From Ancylostoma caninum (taxonomy: Eukaryota; Nematoda; Chromadorea; Rhabditida; Ancylostomatidae), in contig JBAJFG010000559.1 in the NCBI GenBank assembly GCA_037903475.1, positions 62,001 to 126,000 on the forward strand: a stretch of DNA of 64,000 bases, given 5' to 3'. A program made the translations under genes and the position numbers. Below are positions 53,211 through 64,000 of this stretch, one piece after another; position 1 is the first letter of the stretch, and each line of letters opens with the position of its first letter. The notes under the pieces were generated by a model. It was given only the letters and a program-made list of their open reading frames with translations, was not told the origin of the DNA and made no database searches.

Positions 53211-54224
53211 GTTTATTTTTGAAAAGTGTCGACGGAAGTGGCCTTAGTAATATATTTAAATACAGTGGCGGCCACATATTTAGCAAACCCACGATTTTCG
53301 ACCCCAGAAATTTCTGCATATCTCAGCCCTAGGATGAGTAATCAAAATCAAGTTTAAGTATTTGTTGAGGCTCCATGGAGACTTCTCTCCCCCTCCTTAC
53401 CGCTGGCATAGAATCAGTTGGAGCAGGAATAAAAAACAAGATTTTTCGTCACTCTTATCAAACTGGGTATAATCGTTTTGTATCTACTTATTATGAAGAG
53501 AAGTGAAGTGGTGGATAAGTTGAGCACTCTTCTCTTGAACATTTTGCTATGAAAGCTGTTCGCGCACTCTTCGTACCAGCTGGAGCCGGAGACAGAAACG
53601 GAGAGTCAAATTTGTCAAAAATTTCATTTTTATTGAATCTCGAGAATAATGCAAGCGTTGGAATTTTTCTGTGAGTACCTAAATGCCTGTCAGCACAAAA
53701 CTGGGAAAAAACCACAGCCGAAGTGCATGCTTTTTGCGTGTAATTACCATGCATCCTTTTTTCCCAATTTTTTTAGCCATGATGACGGTCTTTGTTCTTC
53801 CCTGAGGGGGACCAACTGCGCATCTAAACTACTATAGCAAAATGTATAATATCTAGAATATTTAGAATAATATTGCATTTTGCCTCGATTTTATAAACTG
53901 ATGTAAGACGAAAATACTATCAAAAATATTGCATTTTGAGCTCCAAACACGAAGATGAGCGCAGTTCTATAGAGAAGCCTTTTCTTGAGGAGTAGAAGTA
54001 AGGAAGGGAACACTAGCCCTCATCAGATCCTCGTGTATTGTCCTGATAGCTCTTTCCGAGCTTGAAGTACGATGAAACTGTCGGCGTGCCAAATATGTGG
54101 CCGCCACGGTATGTAGACTAATATAAGTAGTTGTTAAAGGCATGTAGACTAACATAGTTGTTCGAGTTGCGTTCTTATCCGGCCAAACACTGATGTAGTC
54201 CCGCCCAAAAAGGAATGGTGTCGA
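53211..54224. other. Intergenic, no gene seen
   Basis: AT-rich, short frames only. Confidence 0.4.
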
Positions 54225-54850
54225 TTGGCATCAGCTGTCGCTAGTGCAGCTAGGAACGGCGTGAAAACGATCACAGTTGCCCCAACCCGAGGAGACGCGG
54301 CTCAGCAAAATCGGATGGAAATCAACGAGATGATTGACCTCGCCAGAAACGCAGCCACGATGATGAAGCAAAATTTGGTCAGCTTGATATCCATAATTGA
54401 GGCAGGACAAGAACCATCGCATGGACCGCACAGCGCACCCACGAGCTAACTCGGCAGATCCCTACTCGGTCGCAGTCATGAAGGAATACTTTGGTTCCCT
54501 TTGCGAGTACACGCGGGCCGGAATACAGTTGCCGGAGTTCACACCAATAGGAAGTCGCCCAACTCGCACTCGCCTCTACTTCAAGCAAAGGAAGGAGAAA
54601 AAGAACGCAGAGGAAAAAATCCAGAGACGCGGAGTAGGGAAATACCAACCTCGTCTCAACAATTTCAGGATAGCACCAGAAACCCCACCCTTATTAATGC
54701 TATCACAAGCAATATACATGTAGAGGAATTCGATGATGCCGATGCACCCAAGCAAATTTGTCAACAATTACGGAAACCGTGGAAGAGGCGGCAGTAGCCG
54801 CAGAAGCTCGCGACCCCCACCGCACCACTAAGCGGCAGGTGCGCCGCTTC
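54225..54850 (+). other. Two overlapping frames, unrecognised, possibly a gag-like or decayed ORF
   Basis: Frames 54225-54449 (74 codons, helical, Met/Ala-rich) and 54397-54723 (108 codons, Arg/Lys-rich, PRxR-type) overlap and together cover 0.5 kb. They end in Arg-rich, Pro-rich sequence. I do not recognise a family; a gag-like relic is possible because of the basic tail. Confidence 0.2.
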
Positions 54851-56628
54851 ACCCGGGGTCGGGATGTGAAGGAGTAGAATAGGAAATGTAGGACCAGTAA
54901 TAGTTTTTTTTACCTACATTTTCACTTCTGTTGCCGTTTTTGTTGATCATTTATTGTAGATTATTTATTTCCAATACCTGGCGGAAATCTGGCCGCATAA
55001 AAGGCCAGCGATGTCCAATGAAGTGGGTTTTTTGTATTGTCTCCTTTGTGCGTGGCCTTTTTCTCTCGTTCTGTTGCGGGCCACGAGGCCTTGTTTCTCT
55101 TTTTTTAATAAAAGATTTTTTATCGCAGTGGTTCCTCTAGAATAGTGTTAGGCACCCTGTTATTTTTTTTTTGGGACCCGCCCTTTTGCTTCAAGTGCCA
55201 GGGACTGGGGATACTCCGCGACCTTCCCTGCGAAACCGTTGATTGATGAAAAGCTGGGGCCCAATTCTAGTACGGACAAAGCATTTTGAGAATGTGGAAA
55301 GCCTCCTAACACGGTCACTCGAGCTATTTTTGATGTTGCGTGCTCTGTGGAATCAGTTTCGCGTTCACTACTGTCGAAATGGTCCTCACACCTGATGGCT
55401 GTTGAGCATCACCCCGCGATATACTCAACAGACTGTCGGATTTGCTCTACAGGTAAAGCCATAGAAGGTTGAAATGGGAGTAGTCTGTTAGAGGCAGATA
55501 TAAGGAGTAATATAGGTTAGGTTAGAATTTCGGAGCATGAATGGCCAATTCTTTATACGGCTGACACTGCAACATGCTTGTGTGCGTTATCCCACAGCCG
55601 GACCAGACCACACATTTCTGCCTGGGTCGGCCATATGCTCAAGTGTTTTCCCGTGGTTTTTTTTAGGGAAAAGAAAATACTAGAGGGCGATTATTTTGCA
55701 TTCATTAGAAGAATAATTCATTGCAGATGAGTCACGTTGCTGACCATGAAAGGTCAAAATTTTTTAAAAGAAGGTAGTGATGGTTCGGCCATTTTTAGGT
55801 GGGTGGCAGGAGCCAGGACTTTGTGATGATATCCTCCTATTGTCGTACCTGACCCATTCTCTATCAATAATAACAATTCTTCCATGAAACGAATTGTTAG
55901 AAAATCTGAAGATCGAATATCTGCAGACTTGCCAGTGTGAACGATAGTGCCCTTCGCTCAACTCACGCAAAATCCATCTACTCACCTTTCTCTTCTTACC
56001 GATTCTCTTCCTGTGACAATGCATGGTTGGCAAAATTTCCCGTTATGTCTTCCGCACTTTGCATACGGTTCAACCTGTTCTTTCCTGGCGTCTTTGCGAT
56101 GACCGAATCTCCGACCTACTTCCAAGCTCTCATCTCCGCTCAGAATTCCTAAGAAACTTCGAGCACCTGATATTTTAGAGGACATACTCTTCATAAACGC
56201 ATTATTGATGCTATGGGTCGCTTCTCTTGTTGATCGTCTTTCATAAAGTGAAATTCCCCAAATTATTGCACTACTCATACCATTGGTTTTACACCCAAAA
56301 CAGAGCAACGCTGTGACATAAACCCGAGGCAAAAGTGGCATAGGTAGCAGATGTTTTAAGCTACCAGCTCCGCTTTTTCTAGCTTTCTAGCAGGGGAACT
56401 CGTCCGCTTCAATGTCAAGTTTGGCCTTCAAAATAGGGGTTTTGCCCGTTTTTTTTTAGAAAACAAGCACATTATTCAGATCAGCGCGTCGAGCAGAACC
56501 TGATTCTGTTGATTACGTGTTTGTGTCTTTTCAGTACAGAGGTGAAGCACCTGAAGTTTGGTCCACCCAAGATTTTGTTTTGATGCGAGGAGAGGAGGGG
56601 GGGGGGGGCTGAAACTTTCCTTCATATA
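54851..56628. other. Intergenic, no gene seen
   Basis: T-rich tracts and short frames. Nothing matched the repeat families of this window. Confidence 0.4.
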
Positions 56629-56782
56629 CAGAGAACTCCAAACGTACGTAGACAAGAGTCGAGACCGCGACGCGGCTCTCTTGGGCGGAGTCACGGGAGC
56701 TCAGCGTAGTGTGCGCCTGCGTCTCTGCCCAAGAGAGCCGCGCCGCGGTCTCGACTCCTGTCTACGTACGTTTGGAGTTACC
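56629..56782. repeat. Hairpin MITE family A, copy 4
   Basis: CAGAGAACTCCAAACGTACG at the left against CGTACGTTTGGAGTTACC at the right, TA on both sides, 154 bp. Confidence 0.85.
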
Positions 56783-57535
56783 TATATCTTTTGTGGAGTT
56801 CTCAAAATCCTTCTAGCACTAACTGACTATAATCAACGTATTGACTTTTAAACGTTACTTGATCATTGGAAGATTGATAGAAACAGTAGGGGTTAATGAA
56901 TAGTCGAAATGAACCTAGCGAGGAAGACGCACCGCTCATCGGTGAGCAGCGAGGTCACCAATTTCAACGTTGTAATGGCATAAGCCAATGTTTTTGATAA
57001 TTTTACAAGGGAATGGTGGTTTCGAGGTTACTCAATGGCTTTTAGAACGATCCAGAAGACATGAGCACGAACATTCCTCTTTGTGCAGGTACAAGTCCTT
57101 CTCACCTTCTCCTACCTTGCTACAAGAACTGCTGATGACATAAAACGGGCTAGATCGAATAATTCTTGTTGGAATGGGACTATCCTTTGTTGAGAACGTA
57201 ATGAAAATGAAGCTAATATTTTCGGCATTATCCACACCGTTATCCGGAGCCAAAAGGACGGATAACGGTGCGGATAACGGATAGGCCAAAACATATATAT
57301 GTACATACGGATGATGTCTAAACGGATAACCGGACACGGACAATCCAGTTCCTTTCCCAGGAAGAACAGGTGATCTTTGACCCAATGTATAAACTTATAA
57401 GGTGCTAGAGTGAGTTAATGCATCTTTTCAACCATTTTGACTATTTCTTCACAAGTTTAAAAAAGGCAAAACGGCCTGACGCTACACGTGCGGGTGGTAA
57501 GTGTCCGTAGACGAGGAATGACATCGAATTGGACG
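56783..57535. other. Intergenic, no gene seen
   Basis: Contains a locally repeated CGGATAACGG motif (57240-57335), otherwise unremarkable. Confidence 0.4.
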
Positions 57536-57871
57536 TTAAAGGCAGTGTGTCACCTCGTTTCTTGGGCCGCAGATATCAACAGACTCTAGATCTCATCGTC
57601 ACGCTGATTCCAATGATATACGTCAAAAGGCGTGAAACTGACGAAAACCCCGTTTTCGAAGGGTCCAAAAACACAGTTTGCGGACCACCCGGGCGGAGCG
57701 GTCCACGTGAGTGCTGGCTGCGGCTGAATCTCGTCCGAAAAAAGACATTTGAAAAACGTGTTCGAAGGCCGATTTGTAACATTTTATGTGTACCGCTCAT
57801 CCAGCGCATCGAGGAGATTCAGAATCCATTAAAATCTCACACACCTGAACGAGGAGATATACTGCCTTTAA
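57536..57871. mobile_element. TTAA-flanked MITE, copy 3
   Basis: TTAAAGGCAGTGTGTCACCTC at the left, ATATACTGCCTTTAA at the right. TTAA on both edges. Shorter than copies 1 and 2 by about 70 bp in the middle (after GTGAGTGCTGGCTGC). Confidence 0.8.
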
Positions 57872-58088
57872 ATCACGTTGATGCGAAAAGATCCGCGTCT
57901 CAGCGTGGGTGAACAAGTGATGGAACGCAGCCTATTTTTTGTTTGCGATACAGTAGCACTTGCCCTTCACTGTACGCAGGCGAACCGTACGCACTGGCGG
58001 TCTGGTCACTGTCCGTTCTACATGCATAGTTCTTCACCTTGTAACGCACACTGCCGCGCTCTGCGGTTTCCATTTGTGGGGTAGGCAG

Positions 58089-58315
58089 TATTTATGGTTG
58101 ATGCGCGTCAAATCTGACGCGGCAGTACACAGTGCAGAATGAAGAGGAGAAGAGAATTCTTGGCAGGATGCGAATGATCCTGGTTTTGCCGTCGCGACGT
58201 CCGCGCGAACAAACTGCGTTCTGATCTTCGCCGCATCGAGGCATCGCGAATGCTTCGTGAAATTTCAGGCCGACGCGTCAGAATTTACGCGCATCAACCA
58301 TAAATAGCGCCGTAG
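58089..58315. repeat. TIR MITE (TATTTATGGTTGATGCGCG ends)
   Basis: TATTTATGGTTGATGCGCGT at the left mirrors ACGCGCATCAACCATAAATA at the right, continuing as CAAATCTGACGCG versus AAATTCTGACGCG. About 225 bp. Confidence 0.8.
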
Positions 58316-58984
58316 TCGTGGGGTTCTGTATGCGCCTACAAATTCCGAAATGCGCACGGCTATGCTCTAATGGGCGCTCAATCAATGCCAGTAGGACACG
58401 GCCCACTCTGCCAGCAACGATGTGTAATGTCCATTTTTCTCGGATCTAAGTGTGTTTTGTATTTGGTTCCGTGCATTTCGTGGTAGTATCATATTCTGGT
58501 TGCTGGTCACAGTCATATTTTAGGGGCTTATTTAGCAAAAACACGCGTAACTGGTCATGCGTTGATTATCACTTTTTATGCCTTTTAATTCTCGATTTAT
58601 CCGCTTCTTATTTTAAATCTGCTCTTTCCTCGTTGCTTTTTGCGGAAAGCAGTTTTTTTTGTTTTTTTTTCTTTCCTTGTCACGATTATCGTGAATCATC
58701 AGCGGTAGCGAGGCATTACGTACATAGCAGCAAAGGAATCCAAGCCAAATCTATCTCGTTGCTGCGAGTGCTCATTTCAGCTCTGGTGGAACTGCTTTGT
58801 AGTTGACTGAATTTTGCATGCTGTATGAAGGGACTCAGAATTATGGTACAAGAAAAAAAGCGTACATACACAAACGCGTTTTAACATCATTCGAAGCAAT
58901 CATATATCATTTATGTTTACTACTGAACAAGAGACGAAAGTAGATATTACATCACAAAATATCCACCCGAAGCTGCTATATAAG
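58316..58984. other. Intergenic, no gene seen
   Basis: One 118-codon + frame (58450-58806), Phe/Ser-rich with a poly-T stretch; composition suggests chance. Confidence 0.35.
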
Positions 58985-59231
58985 GGCAATTTATACTGGA
59001 TGCGTGCGACTGACGCGCGTGCGTCTATATGATGAAGAATAGCCCCAGTCGCATTGCAGTCGCATCGCAGTCGCAGCTCAGACGCACGCGTTCACGGCCT
59101 CGCGGCGGTCGCGCGTTCTTTTCATTGAGGATGTACATGCCGTGTTGACCGGTCTTCATCCAAAATCCCTTCCAAATGGATGCGTGCGACTGATGCGCGA
59201 CTGACGCACGCAGCTGGTATAAATTACCCTA
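58985..59231. repeat. TIR MITE (GGGCAATTTATAC ends)
   Basis: GGGCAATTTATACTGGATGC at the left and the right end in reverse complement (GGGTAATTTATACCAGCTGC) are inverted repeats continuing as GTGCGACTGACGCG. The internal motif GTGCGACTG occurs three times. A fragment is at 50985-51040. Confidence 0.75.
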
Positions 59232-59580
59232 TACACACACTGATTCATTTGGCAGTAGTTATCAATCCATGCCAGTCAAAGTTAATTTGTTGAATTCCAA
59301 AGAATAAAGCAACGATTTCACTTACTGATGAGGATGATGACACTTACTGATGAGGTTGATGACATCATTAGAATCTCTTGAAACTTTGGCTGTCTTGGCG
59401 ACTGCATCGGACCTTCTATTCTTCCTCCATTACAGTTTGTGCCTGCAGTAAGGGCCGATCGAAGTGCATTTTCCACAGATCCGGGAAGCCCACAGCGCTA
59501 ACGCGTGGCTGGAATCGACGTCGAAATTGCGAATTATAAATTTTCTTGGTAGCTGACATGGAATAGGATGAAAAGCTATA
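59232..59580. other. Intergenic, no gene seen
   Basis: A short direct repeat CACTTACTGATGAGG (about 59320-59356). Nothing else. Confidence 0.4.
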
Positions 59581-59733
59581 GGGAACTCCAAATGTACGCA
59601 GACAAGGGTCGGGACCGCGGCGCGGCTCTATTGGGCAGAGACATGGGCGCTTTGCATGCTGAGCGCCTGCGTCTCTGCCCAAGAGAGCCGCGCCGCGGCC
59701 CCGACCCTTGTCTGCGTACGTTTGGAGTTTCGT
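59581..59733. repeat. Hairpin MITE family A, copy 5
   Basis: GGGAACTCCAAATGTACGCA against TGCGTACGTTTGGAGTTTC, TA on the left edge, GC-rich arms, 153 bp. Confidence 0.85.
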
Positions 59734-59767
59734 GTATGAAGAAACTCAAACACACTCGACGGTGTCG

Positions 59768-59812
59768 ACACGGATGGCTGAGCTGGTAAGGCAGCGGGCT
59801 TCGAAGATTGGC
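59768..59812 (+). other. tRNA-like A-box fragment
   Basis: GATGGCTGAGCTGGTAAGGC resembles a D arm/A box, followed by AGCGGGCTTCGAAGATTGG. No B box follows. Probably the 5' part of a tRNA-derived repeat. Confidence 0.35.
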
Positions 59813-60494
59813 ACTATTCCTGACAATATCGGCAATTTTTGCGCCGTTGATAACCCTTTCGTTTGACCATATATTCCGCGTTTTGCGTTGCGGCACAATA
59901 GATATATGTAAGTAAGGTCTGCTGGCGATGCGGCAATACATTTGACATTTGTCAGGCTAGCTGGCAAACGAAGTTCGTCAAATCGTCTGCAAGGTTGCTG
60001 AACGGATCTCGCCAAATGTCTCGCCAGTGGACTTCAGAGTACTCTGGCTTTCTTTAAGTTCTAGGTATCTCTCTAATGCTTCTGTGGATACGACTCTTTC
60101 TTTTCGTTTCAGACGACAAATACTGATGATACCCGTCGATAACAAACTACTGATAAGTAATTGTTTTGGTTGTGCCACCAAAGAAATTTGAAAGTGGAGC
60201 ATTGGCGCTGTGATACACAAGCAAAAGCATGTTGCTATTCGCAATATGCCATGTGTTTTGCTTCAATACAAGGCGCTTTTCTTTAATTTTAGTATCTATG
60301 GCGACCAGATGACCGGAATTTCGACTTCCGATCTCCGAAACATCCGATATTCAGGTGTTTTCTGATCTCCGAAACATCCGATATTCCGGTGTTTTCGTGC
60401 GCTTCCGACTTTCGACTTCCGCCTTCAAAAAAAGTGCAAAAAAACCTGGAGTTTTTGGAAGTTTTAGACAATGAACAAGTTGCATATCAGTGGA
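59813..60494. other. Intergenic with a 40-bp tandem pair
   Basis: CTCCGAAACATCCGATATTC occurs at about 60333 and 60372, each followed by (A/C)GGTGTTTTC. No gene seen. Confidence 0.5.
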
Positions 60495-61263
60495 GACTAT
60501 TTCTACATATTTAATTCGGCTCCTTGGCAAATGCCAAGGCTGGCAGCGTTCATCGCTGGACCCACCTACTCCCGAACGCTGCGGTCTTTCGAACGCTACG
60601 TTAGGGAAGAGCTTGGATTAGATAGCTTGTTCGGTTGAACACATTTCCGTCGTCTGCCACTGCTCCATTATTCTGTCAGTTCTTGTGTTTATTGCATTGT
60701 GGGCATTCCGACTGGGTATAGTCTGTCCGAAACGACGAGTCCGCCCACGCACGCAGGGATCGAGAAGCTGCCACGTTTGCCAGCGCTCCACGTCATCATC
60801 CCTGATCTGCGTATCACGTTTCATCGTTATCTTCATGGTATTGACCAATGATTTGGCTTTGACGTGGGCGACGTAGCAGCCAACAGCATCCGTTCCAGCC
60901 GCGCCGCCTCTCGATCCCCGCGTGCGTGGGCGGACTCGTCGTTTCGGACAGACTATACCAGACTGAACTTGAGAGCTAAAATCTGAAATCTGTGCTGAAA
61001 ATCCTTGAACAAATTCGCAAATGCAAATGCATGGCACCAAGTTGGAATGCCCAAAATGTGATAAAGACAAGAGTAGAACACTGACAGAATATTAGCACTG
61101 ATAGGGGACGGAAAGTTGTTCAACTGTACGAGCAACCTATTCCAAACTCTTCCTCAACACAGCGTTCGAAAGATCGCAGCGTTCGTGAGTATATGGGTCC
61201 AGCGATGAACGCTGCCAGCCTTGACAATTGCCAAGGAGCCGAATTAAATATGCAGAAATAGTC
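60495..61263. mobile_element. TIR element interrupted by a nested MITE
   Basis: GACTATTTCTACATATTTAA at the left mirrors TTAAATATGCAGAAATAGTC at the right. The arms run about 150 bp (AGGCTGGCAGCGTTCATCGC, GAACGCTGCGGTCTTTCGAA). The MITE at 60717-60958 sits between the arms. Confidence 0.8.
60717..60958. repeat. TATAGTCTGTCCGAAAC-type MITE, complete
   Basis: TATAGTCTGTCCGAAACGAC at the left mirrors GTCGTTTCGGACAGACTATA at the right, and the TIR continues through GAGTCCGCCCACGCACGC for about 40 bp. 242 bp. A truncated copy is at 38275. Confidence 0.85.
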
Positions 61264-61785
61264 TTTACTGTTGCATTTCTGCCACATGGGATGTCAGCAG
61301 TGGCGGTCTCGTGATCAGGAAGAGAAGAAGCAGGGAAAAGGGGCAGGTTAATGTGATTGGAAACTTTATAGTAGCTTATTTTTAGTTCCGTATTTTTATT
61401 TATTACTTTTTTACAAATTTGCACGTGGTTGTTTAATATCAAAATTAAGGTCATGTTCTAATATCTAGGTCAACATTTCGTTGAGTATATTTTTAAAGTG
61501 CCCTGCATCCGCATTTCTAAACCGACTGTGACATTCTTTCTCTTCAAACTGTTTACCGGACAATACAACAGGTACTAGACCGTTTACTCTCAAAAGAGAA
61601 TTTTATTCTCCAACCTACTCCATTTTAGTGTCTAGCTGTTCATCTACAGTTCATGGGATTATTTCTTATTAATCGGAGTCTTAATTAGATCACCAATTTC
61701 TCAATATTATCAGACAAAGCGTTTCAGATGAACGGAGTAAGTTCAGCATCACACGAGCCACACCACTTCCAAATCTCCATATGTA
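61264..61785. other. Intergenic, no gene seen
   Basis: AT-rich, nothing recognised. Confidence 0.4.
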
Positions 61786-62143
61786 CAGATAACTCCAAAC
61801 GTACGTAGACAAGAGTCGAGACCGCGGCGCGACTCTCTTGGGCAGAGTCACGGGAGCTCAGCATAGTGTGCTCCTGCGTCTCTGTCCATGAGAGCCGCGC
61901 CGCGATCTCGACTCTTGTCTACGTACAGGAAGCTCCAAATGTATGCAGTCAAGAGGGCGCGGCCACGGCGCGGCTACTTGATCATACACACGCGCTCTCT
62001 ATGCTGTCTCTGGCTTCTCTGACTCTGCAGCTAACCAGTGGCAGCATGCCGAGCGCCTGTGTCTCTGTCTAAAGCCGCGCCGTGGCCACGTCCCTCTTGA
62101 CTGCATACATTTGGAGCTTCCTGTACATACGTTTGGAGTTTTC
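61786..62143. repeat. Hairpin MITE family A, copy 6, split by a family B copy
   Basis: The outer ends CAGATAACTCCAAACGTACG and CATACGTTTGGAGTTTTC belong to family A, TA on both sides. The right arm is interrupted after GTCTACG by the family B hairpin at 61926-62123. Confidence 0.85.
61926..62123. repeat. Hairpin MITE family B, copy 2 (nested in A)
   Basis: CAGGAAGCTCCAAATGTATG against CATACATTTGGAGCTTCCTG, TA duplicated at 61924-61925 and 62124-62125, 198 bp. Confidence 0.9.
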
Positions 62144-62152
62144 TATATATGC

Positions 62153-62435
62153 CAGTGGCGGACGCAGCCCCCCCCCCCCCGAGAATTGGTCGCCAAATTT
62201 TCGAAATTACTTTACAATACAAAATTACTTTACAATACAAATAAAAACCTTGTATTAGTTTCTGTTCAAATTGTCTACTTTTATTATTATTTTTAATATG
62301 ATTTTTATTTATTGTCTATTATTATAATTAATATTTTTATTAACTTTATTTTCCATCTGGGTACCCAAAGCGGCTGAGACCCCACCTTTTTTCCCACGCC
62401 CCCCCCCTCCCGCCCACTTTCTGCGTCCGCCACTG
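62153..62435. mobile_element. CAGTGGCGGA-type MITE, copy 2
   Basis: CAGTGGCGGACGCAG and CTGCGTCCGCCACTG ends. An 8-bp duplication with one mismatch (ATATATGC/GTATATGC) flanks it, as for hAT. AT-rich core, poly-C runs near both ends. Confidence 0.8.
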
Positions 62436-62448
62436 GTATATGCATATG

Positions 62449-62804
62449 ACGGACACAGGGGGGCGCCTCCTCCCGATAATGGGTCCAAATTTTTAAAATT
62501 GCTTTACAATACAAATGAAAATCTCTTATTAGTTTGTTTTTAGTTGTTTATTTTCATTATTATTTTTCAAATAACTCTTACTAGCTCAAATGTCTTCTTG
62601 TCTTAAACCTCGGCATAGTGTCAAACTGTTCCATCTACCAAACCTATTTGGCGCAAAAGATGCACACATTAATTTTTATTGACTATTTGTTATTATGATA
62701 GACATTTTTTCAATTAATTTTACTTTTCATCTGGGTCCCCAAACCGGTGGAGATCCCATTTTTTTCCCACACCCTCTCCCACCCATTTTCTGCGTCTGCC
62801 ACTG
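62449..62804. mobile_element. CAGTGGCGGA-type MITE, copy 3 (left end damaged)
   Basis: The right end CTGCGTCTGCCACTG and the block before it (GGTGGAGATCCCATTTTTTTC) match the family. The left end reads GACGGACACAGGGGGG, a decayed version. It lies directly after copy 2. Confidence 0.7.
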
Positions 62805-62813
62805 GCATACATA

Positions 62814-63012
62814 CAGGAAGCTCCAAATATCCGCAGTCAAGAGGGGCGTGGCCACGACGCGGCTTTAGGCAGAGACACAGGCGCTCTGCATGCTGCCACC
62901 GGTTGTCTGCAGAGTCAGAGAAGTCAGAGGCAGCATAGAGAGCGCCTGTGTCTGATCAAGGAGCCGCGCCGTGGCCAAGCCCCTCTTGACTGCGGATATT
63001 TGGAGCTTCCTG
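62814..63012. repeat. Hairpin MITE family B, copy 3
   Basis: CAGGAAGCTCCAAATATCCG against CGGATATTTGGAGCTTCCTG, TA on both sides, 199 bp. Inserted next to the end of the CAGTGGCGGA MITE. Confidence 0.9.
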
Positions 63013-63014
63013 TA

Positions 63015-64000
63015 TATTGTGGTCTCTGTACTTCCGACTTCCGAAATTTCATATCTGATTTCCGCTCAGCCCTCATGGCGGCCGACCGCCGCGAATATTG
63101 GCTACTGTGACATCGGTGCCTGTCGTTCGAGGGCTTTGACACCTGACAGTCGCATCGGTCGACGGTGTTGGCGATCCGCCGTCGCCAGCCACCCGCGAAT
63201 CATGGTGCTGTACTCCACATAGACTATAGCGCCGGTCTTATAAGAAGTTGGTGCATTTAACAGCAGAGGGGAAAAGAGAGTTGGGGGAGGGGATGCAAAT
63301 TCACTTTTATGAAGACTAAGCCTTAGGCTTAGGTCCTTAAACCCATGCGCAAGCATAGGCGTAGGTTTAGCTTTAGGCCTACAAGGTGAAGTCTAGTAGG
63401 TTTTACTGAGTGCCCCCACTCTCTTTTCGTTCAGCAGAGTCTTCCCGCTTCTCAGTCAGATAGGGCCTTTTTGTGACCACCGGGAATTTCCAAAATCTTT
63501 CATCGAGCATTGGAATGAAAAGTTATGCGGAGCTGATACTACAGTCTGTTTCAAACGCGATGATAATGCGTACATATTGCCCGTCTTTTTTTTCACTCCA
63601 ATTTCAGCACACTTCCCTTTGCTCCTCTTCCAACATATGTCCTTTCTCCAACTATCTTCTGAAAGAAAACAGGTTATACTCAACGCTGCCCCGAAATTTA
63701 TCACGTCGCCGTTCGTGTTAAAGTTGATTACTATACAGCACGGAACATTGCCCCCCTTTGCAAGGTCTTCGGTTGTGTGCTCTTCAACAACCATGTGCTC
63801 AGTTTGTTTGTTTTTTCTTCCACCCTCTATTCTGTCCCTGATGCAAAATTTGTATTGGGATGTTTTCACCTTTACTTTCCACGTGATCCTCACTCTGTGA
63901 AAATATATCCAGCGGGATGAGAACCTGCAGTGGTGGAAGTCATGTATTTCACAGAGGCAATATTGATCCTGGCAATCTTCCTTTGATTCTTAATTGCTAT
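63015..64000. other. Right edge of window, no confident gene
   Basis: A 145-codon minus frame (63893-63456) overlaps a 107-codon plus frame (63577-63900). Neither shows a domain or good splice context. Either could be part of a gene continuing beyond the window. Confidence 0.25.

Noticed and set aside
58450..58806. 118-codon frame with Phe/Ser-rich sequence
   Set aside because: Includes long T runs; no splice context, domain or related sequence in the window.
63456..63893. 145-codon minus-strand frame near the window end
   Set aside because: No recognised motif and an equally long frame on the other strand; kept only as a note in the last intergenic entry.

Overview
The window looks like a piece of a clade V (strongylid, hookworm-type) nematode genome. 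The evidence is compact multi-exon genes with short introns, splice acceptors sitting directly before start codons as expected for spliced-leader trans-splicing, kinase and nucleoporin sequences that read like nematode orthologues, and a very dense load of small inverted-repeat transposons. No database could be searched, so the organism is an inference.

Three host genes can be read exon by exon. (1) A cyclin-dependent kinase 9 homologue (cdk-9) lies on + at 1246-3949. Eleven exons join in frame to 395 residues, and its 3' end runs into a miniature transposon. (2) A Nup58/p45-type FG nucleoporin (npp-4-like) lies on - from 21032 to 12491. Ten exons join in frame to 951 residues: a very long FG domain, a coiled-coil core, and a short C-terminal FG tail. 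(3) A PBDC1 homologue lies on - from 25635 to 22426. Five exons give 156 residues. Genes 2 and 3 are head-to-tail and may be co-transcribed.

Almost everything else is mobile DNA, much of it nested. 4-12 kb: noncoding Mutator-like TIR elements with 9-11 bp target duplications and an old mariner. 17-28 kb: introns and flanks carrying fold-back elements, two copies of the same internally deleted mariner, one of them interrupted by a hAT-type element that itself holds a hairpin MITE. 28.6-39.3 kb: GC-rich 'SacII-box' elements with tRNA-like A and B boxes, and a three-level nest (element X, element Y, LTR retrotransposon). 39-64 kb: a gene desert of TTAA-type MITEs, TA-type hairpin MITEs, relics of a gag/protease gene, an unusual reverse transcriptase, and an IS630/Tc1-like transposase.

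The most unusual object is the LTR retrotransposon at 29574-35499. It has 350-bp LTRs, a 4-bp target duplication, a primer-binding-site candidate and a purine tract. Inside there is only a gag stub and a Ty3/gypsy reverse transcriptase that stops before RNase H and integrase. The rest is filled by about 800 codons of GC-rich, intron-free sequence ending in a complete-looking superfamily 1 (UPF1/MOV10-like) helicase. This looks like a retroelement that has captured, or recombined with, a helicase gene.
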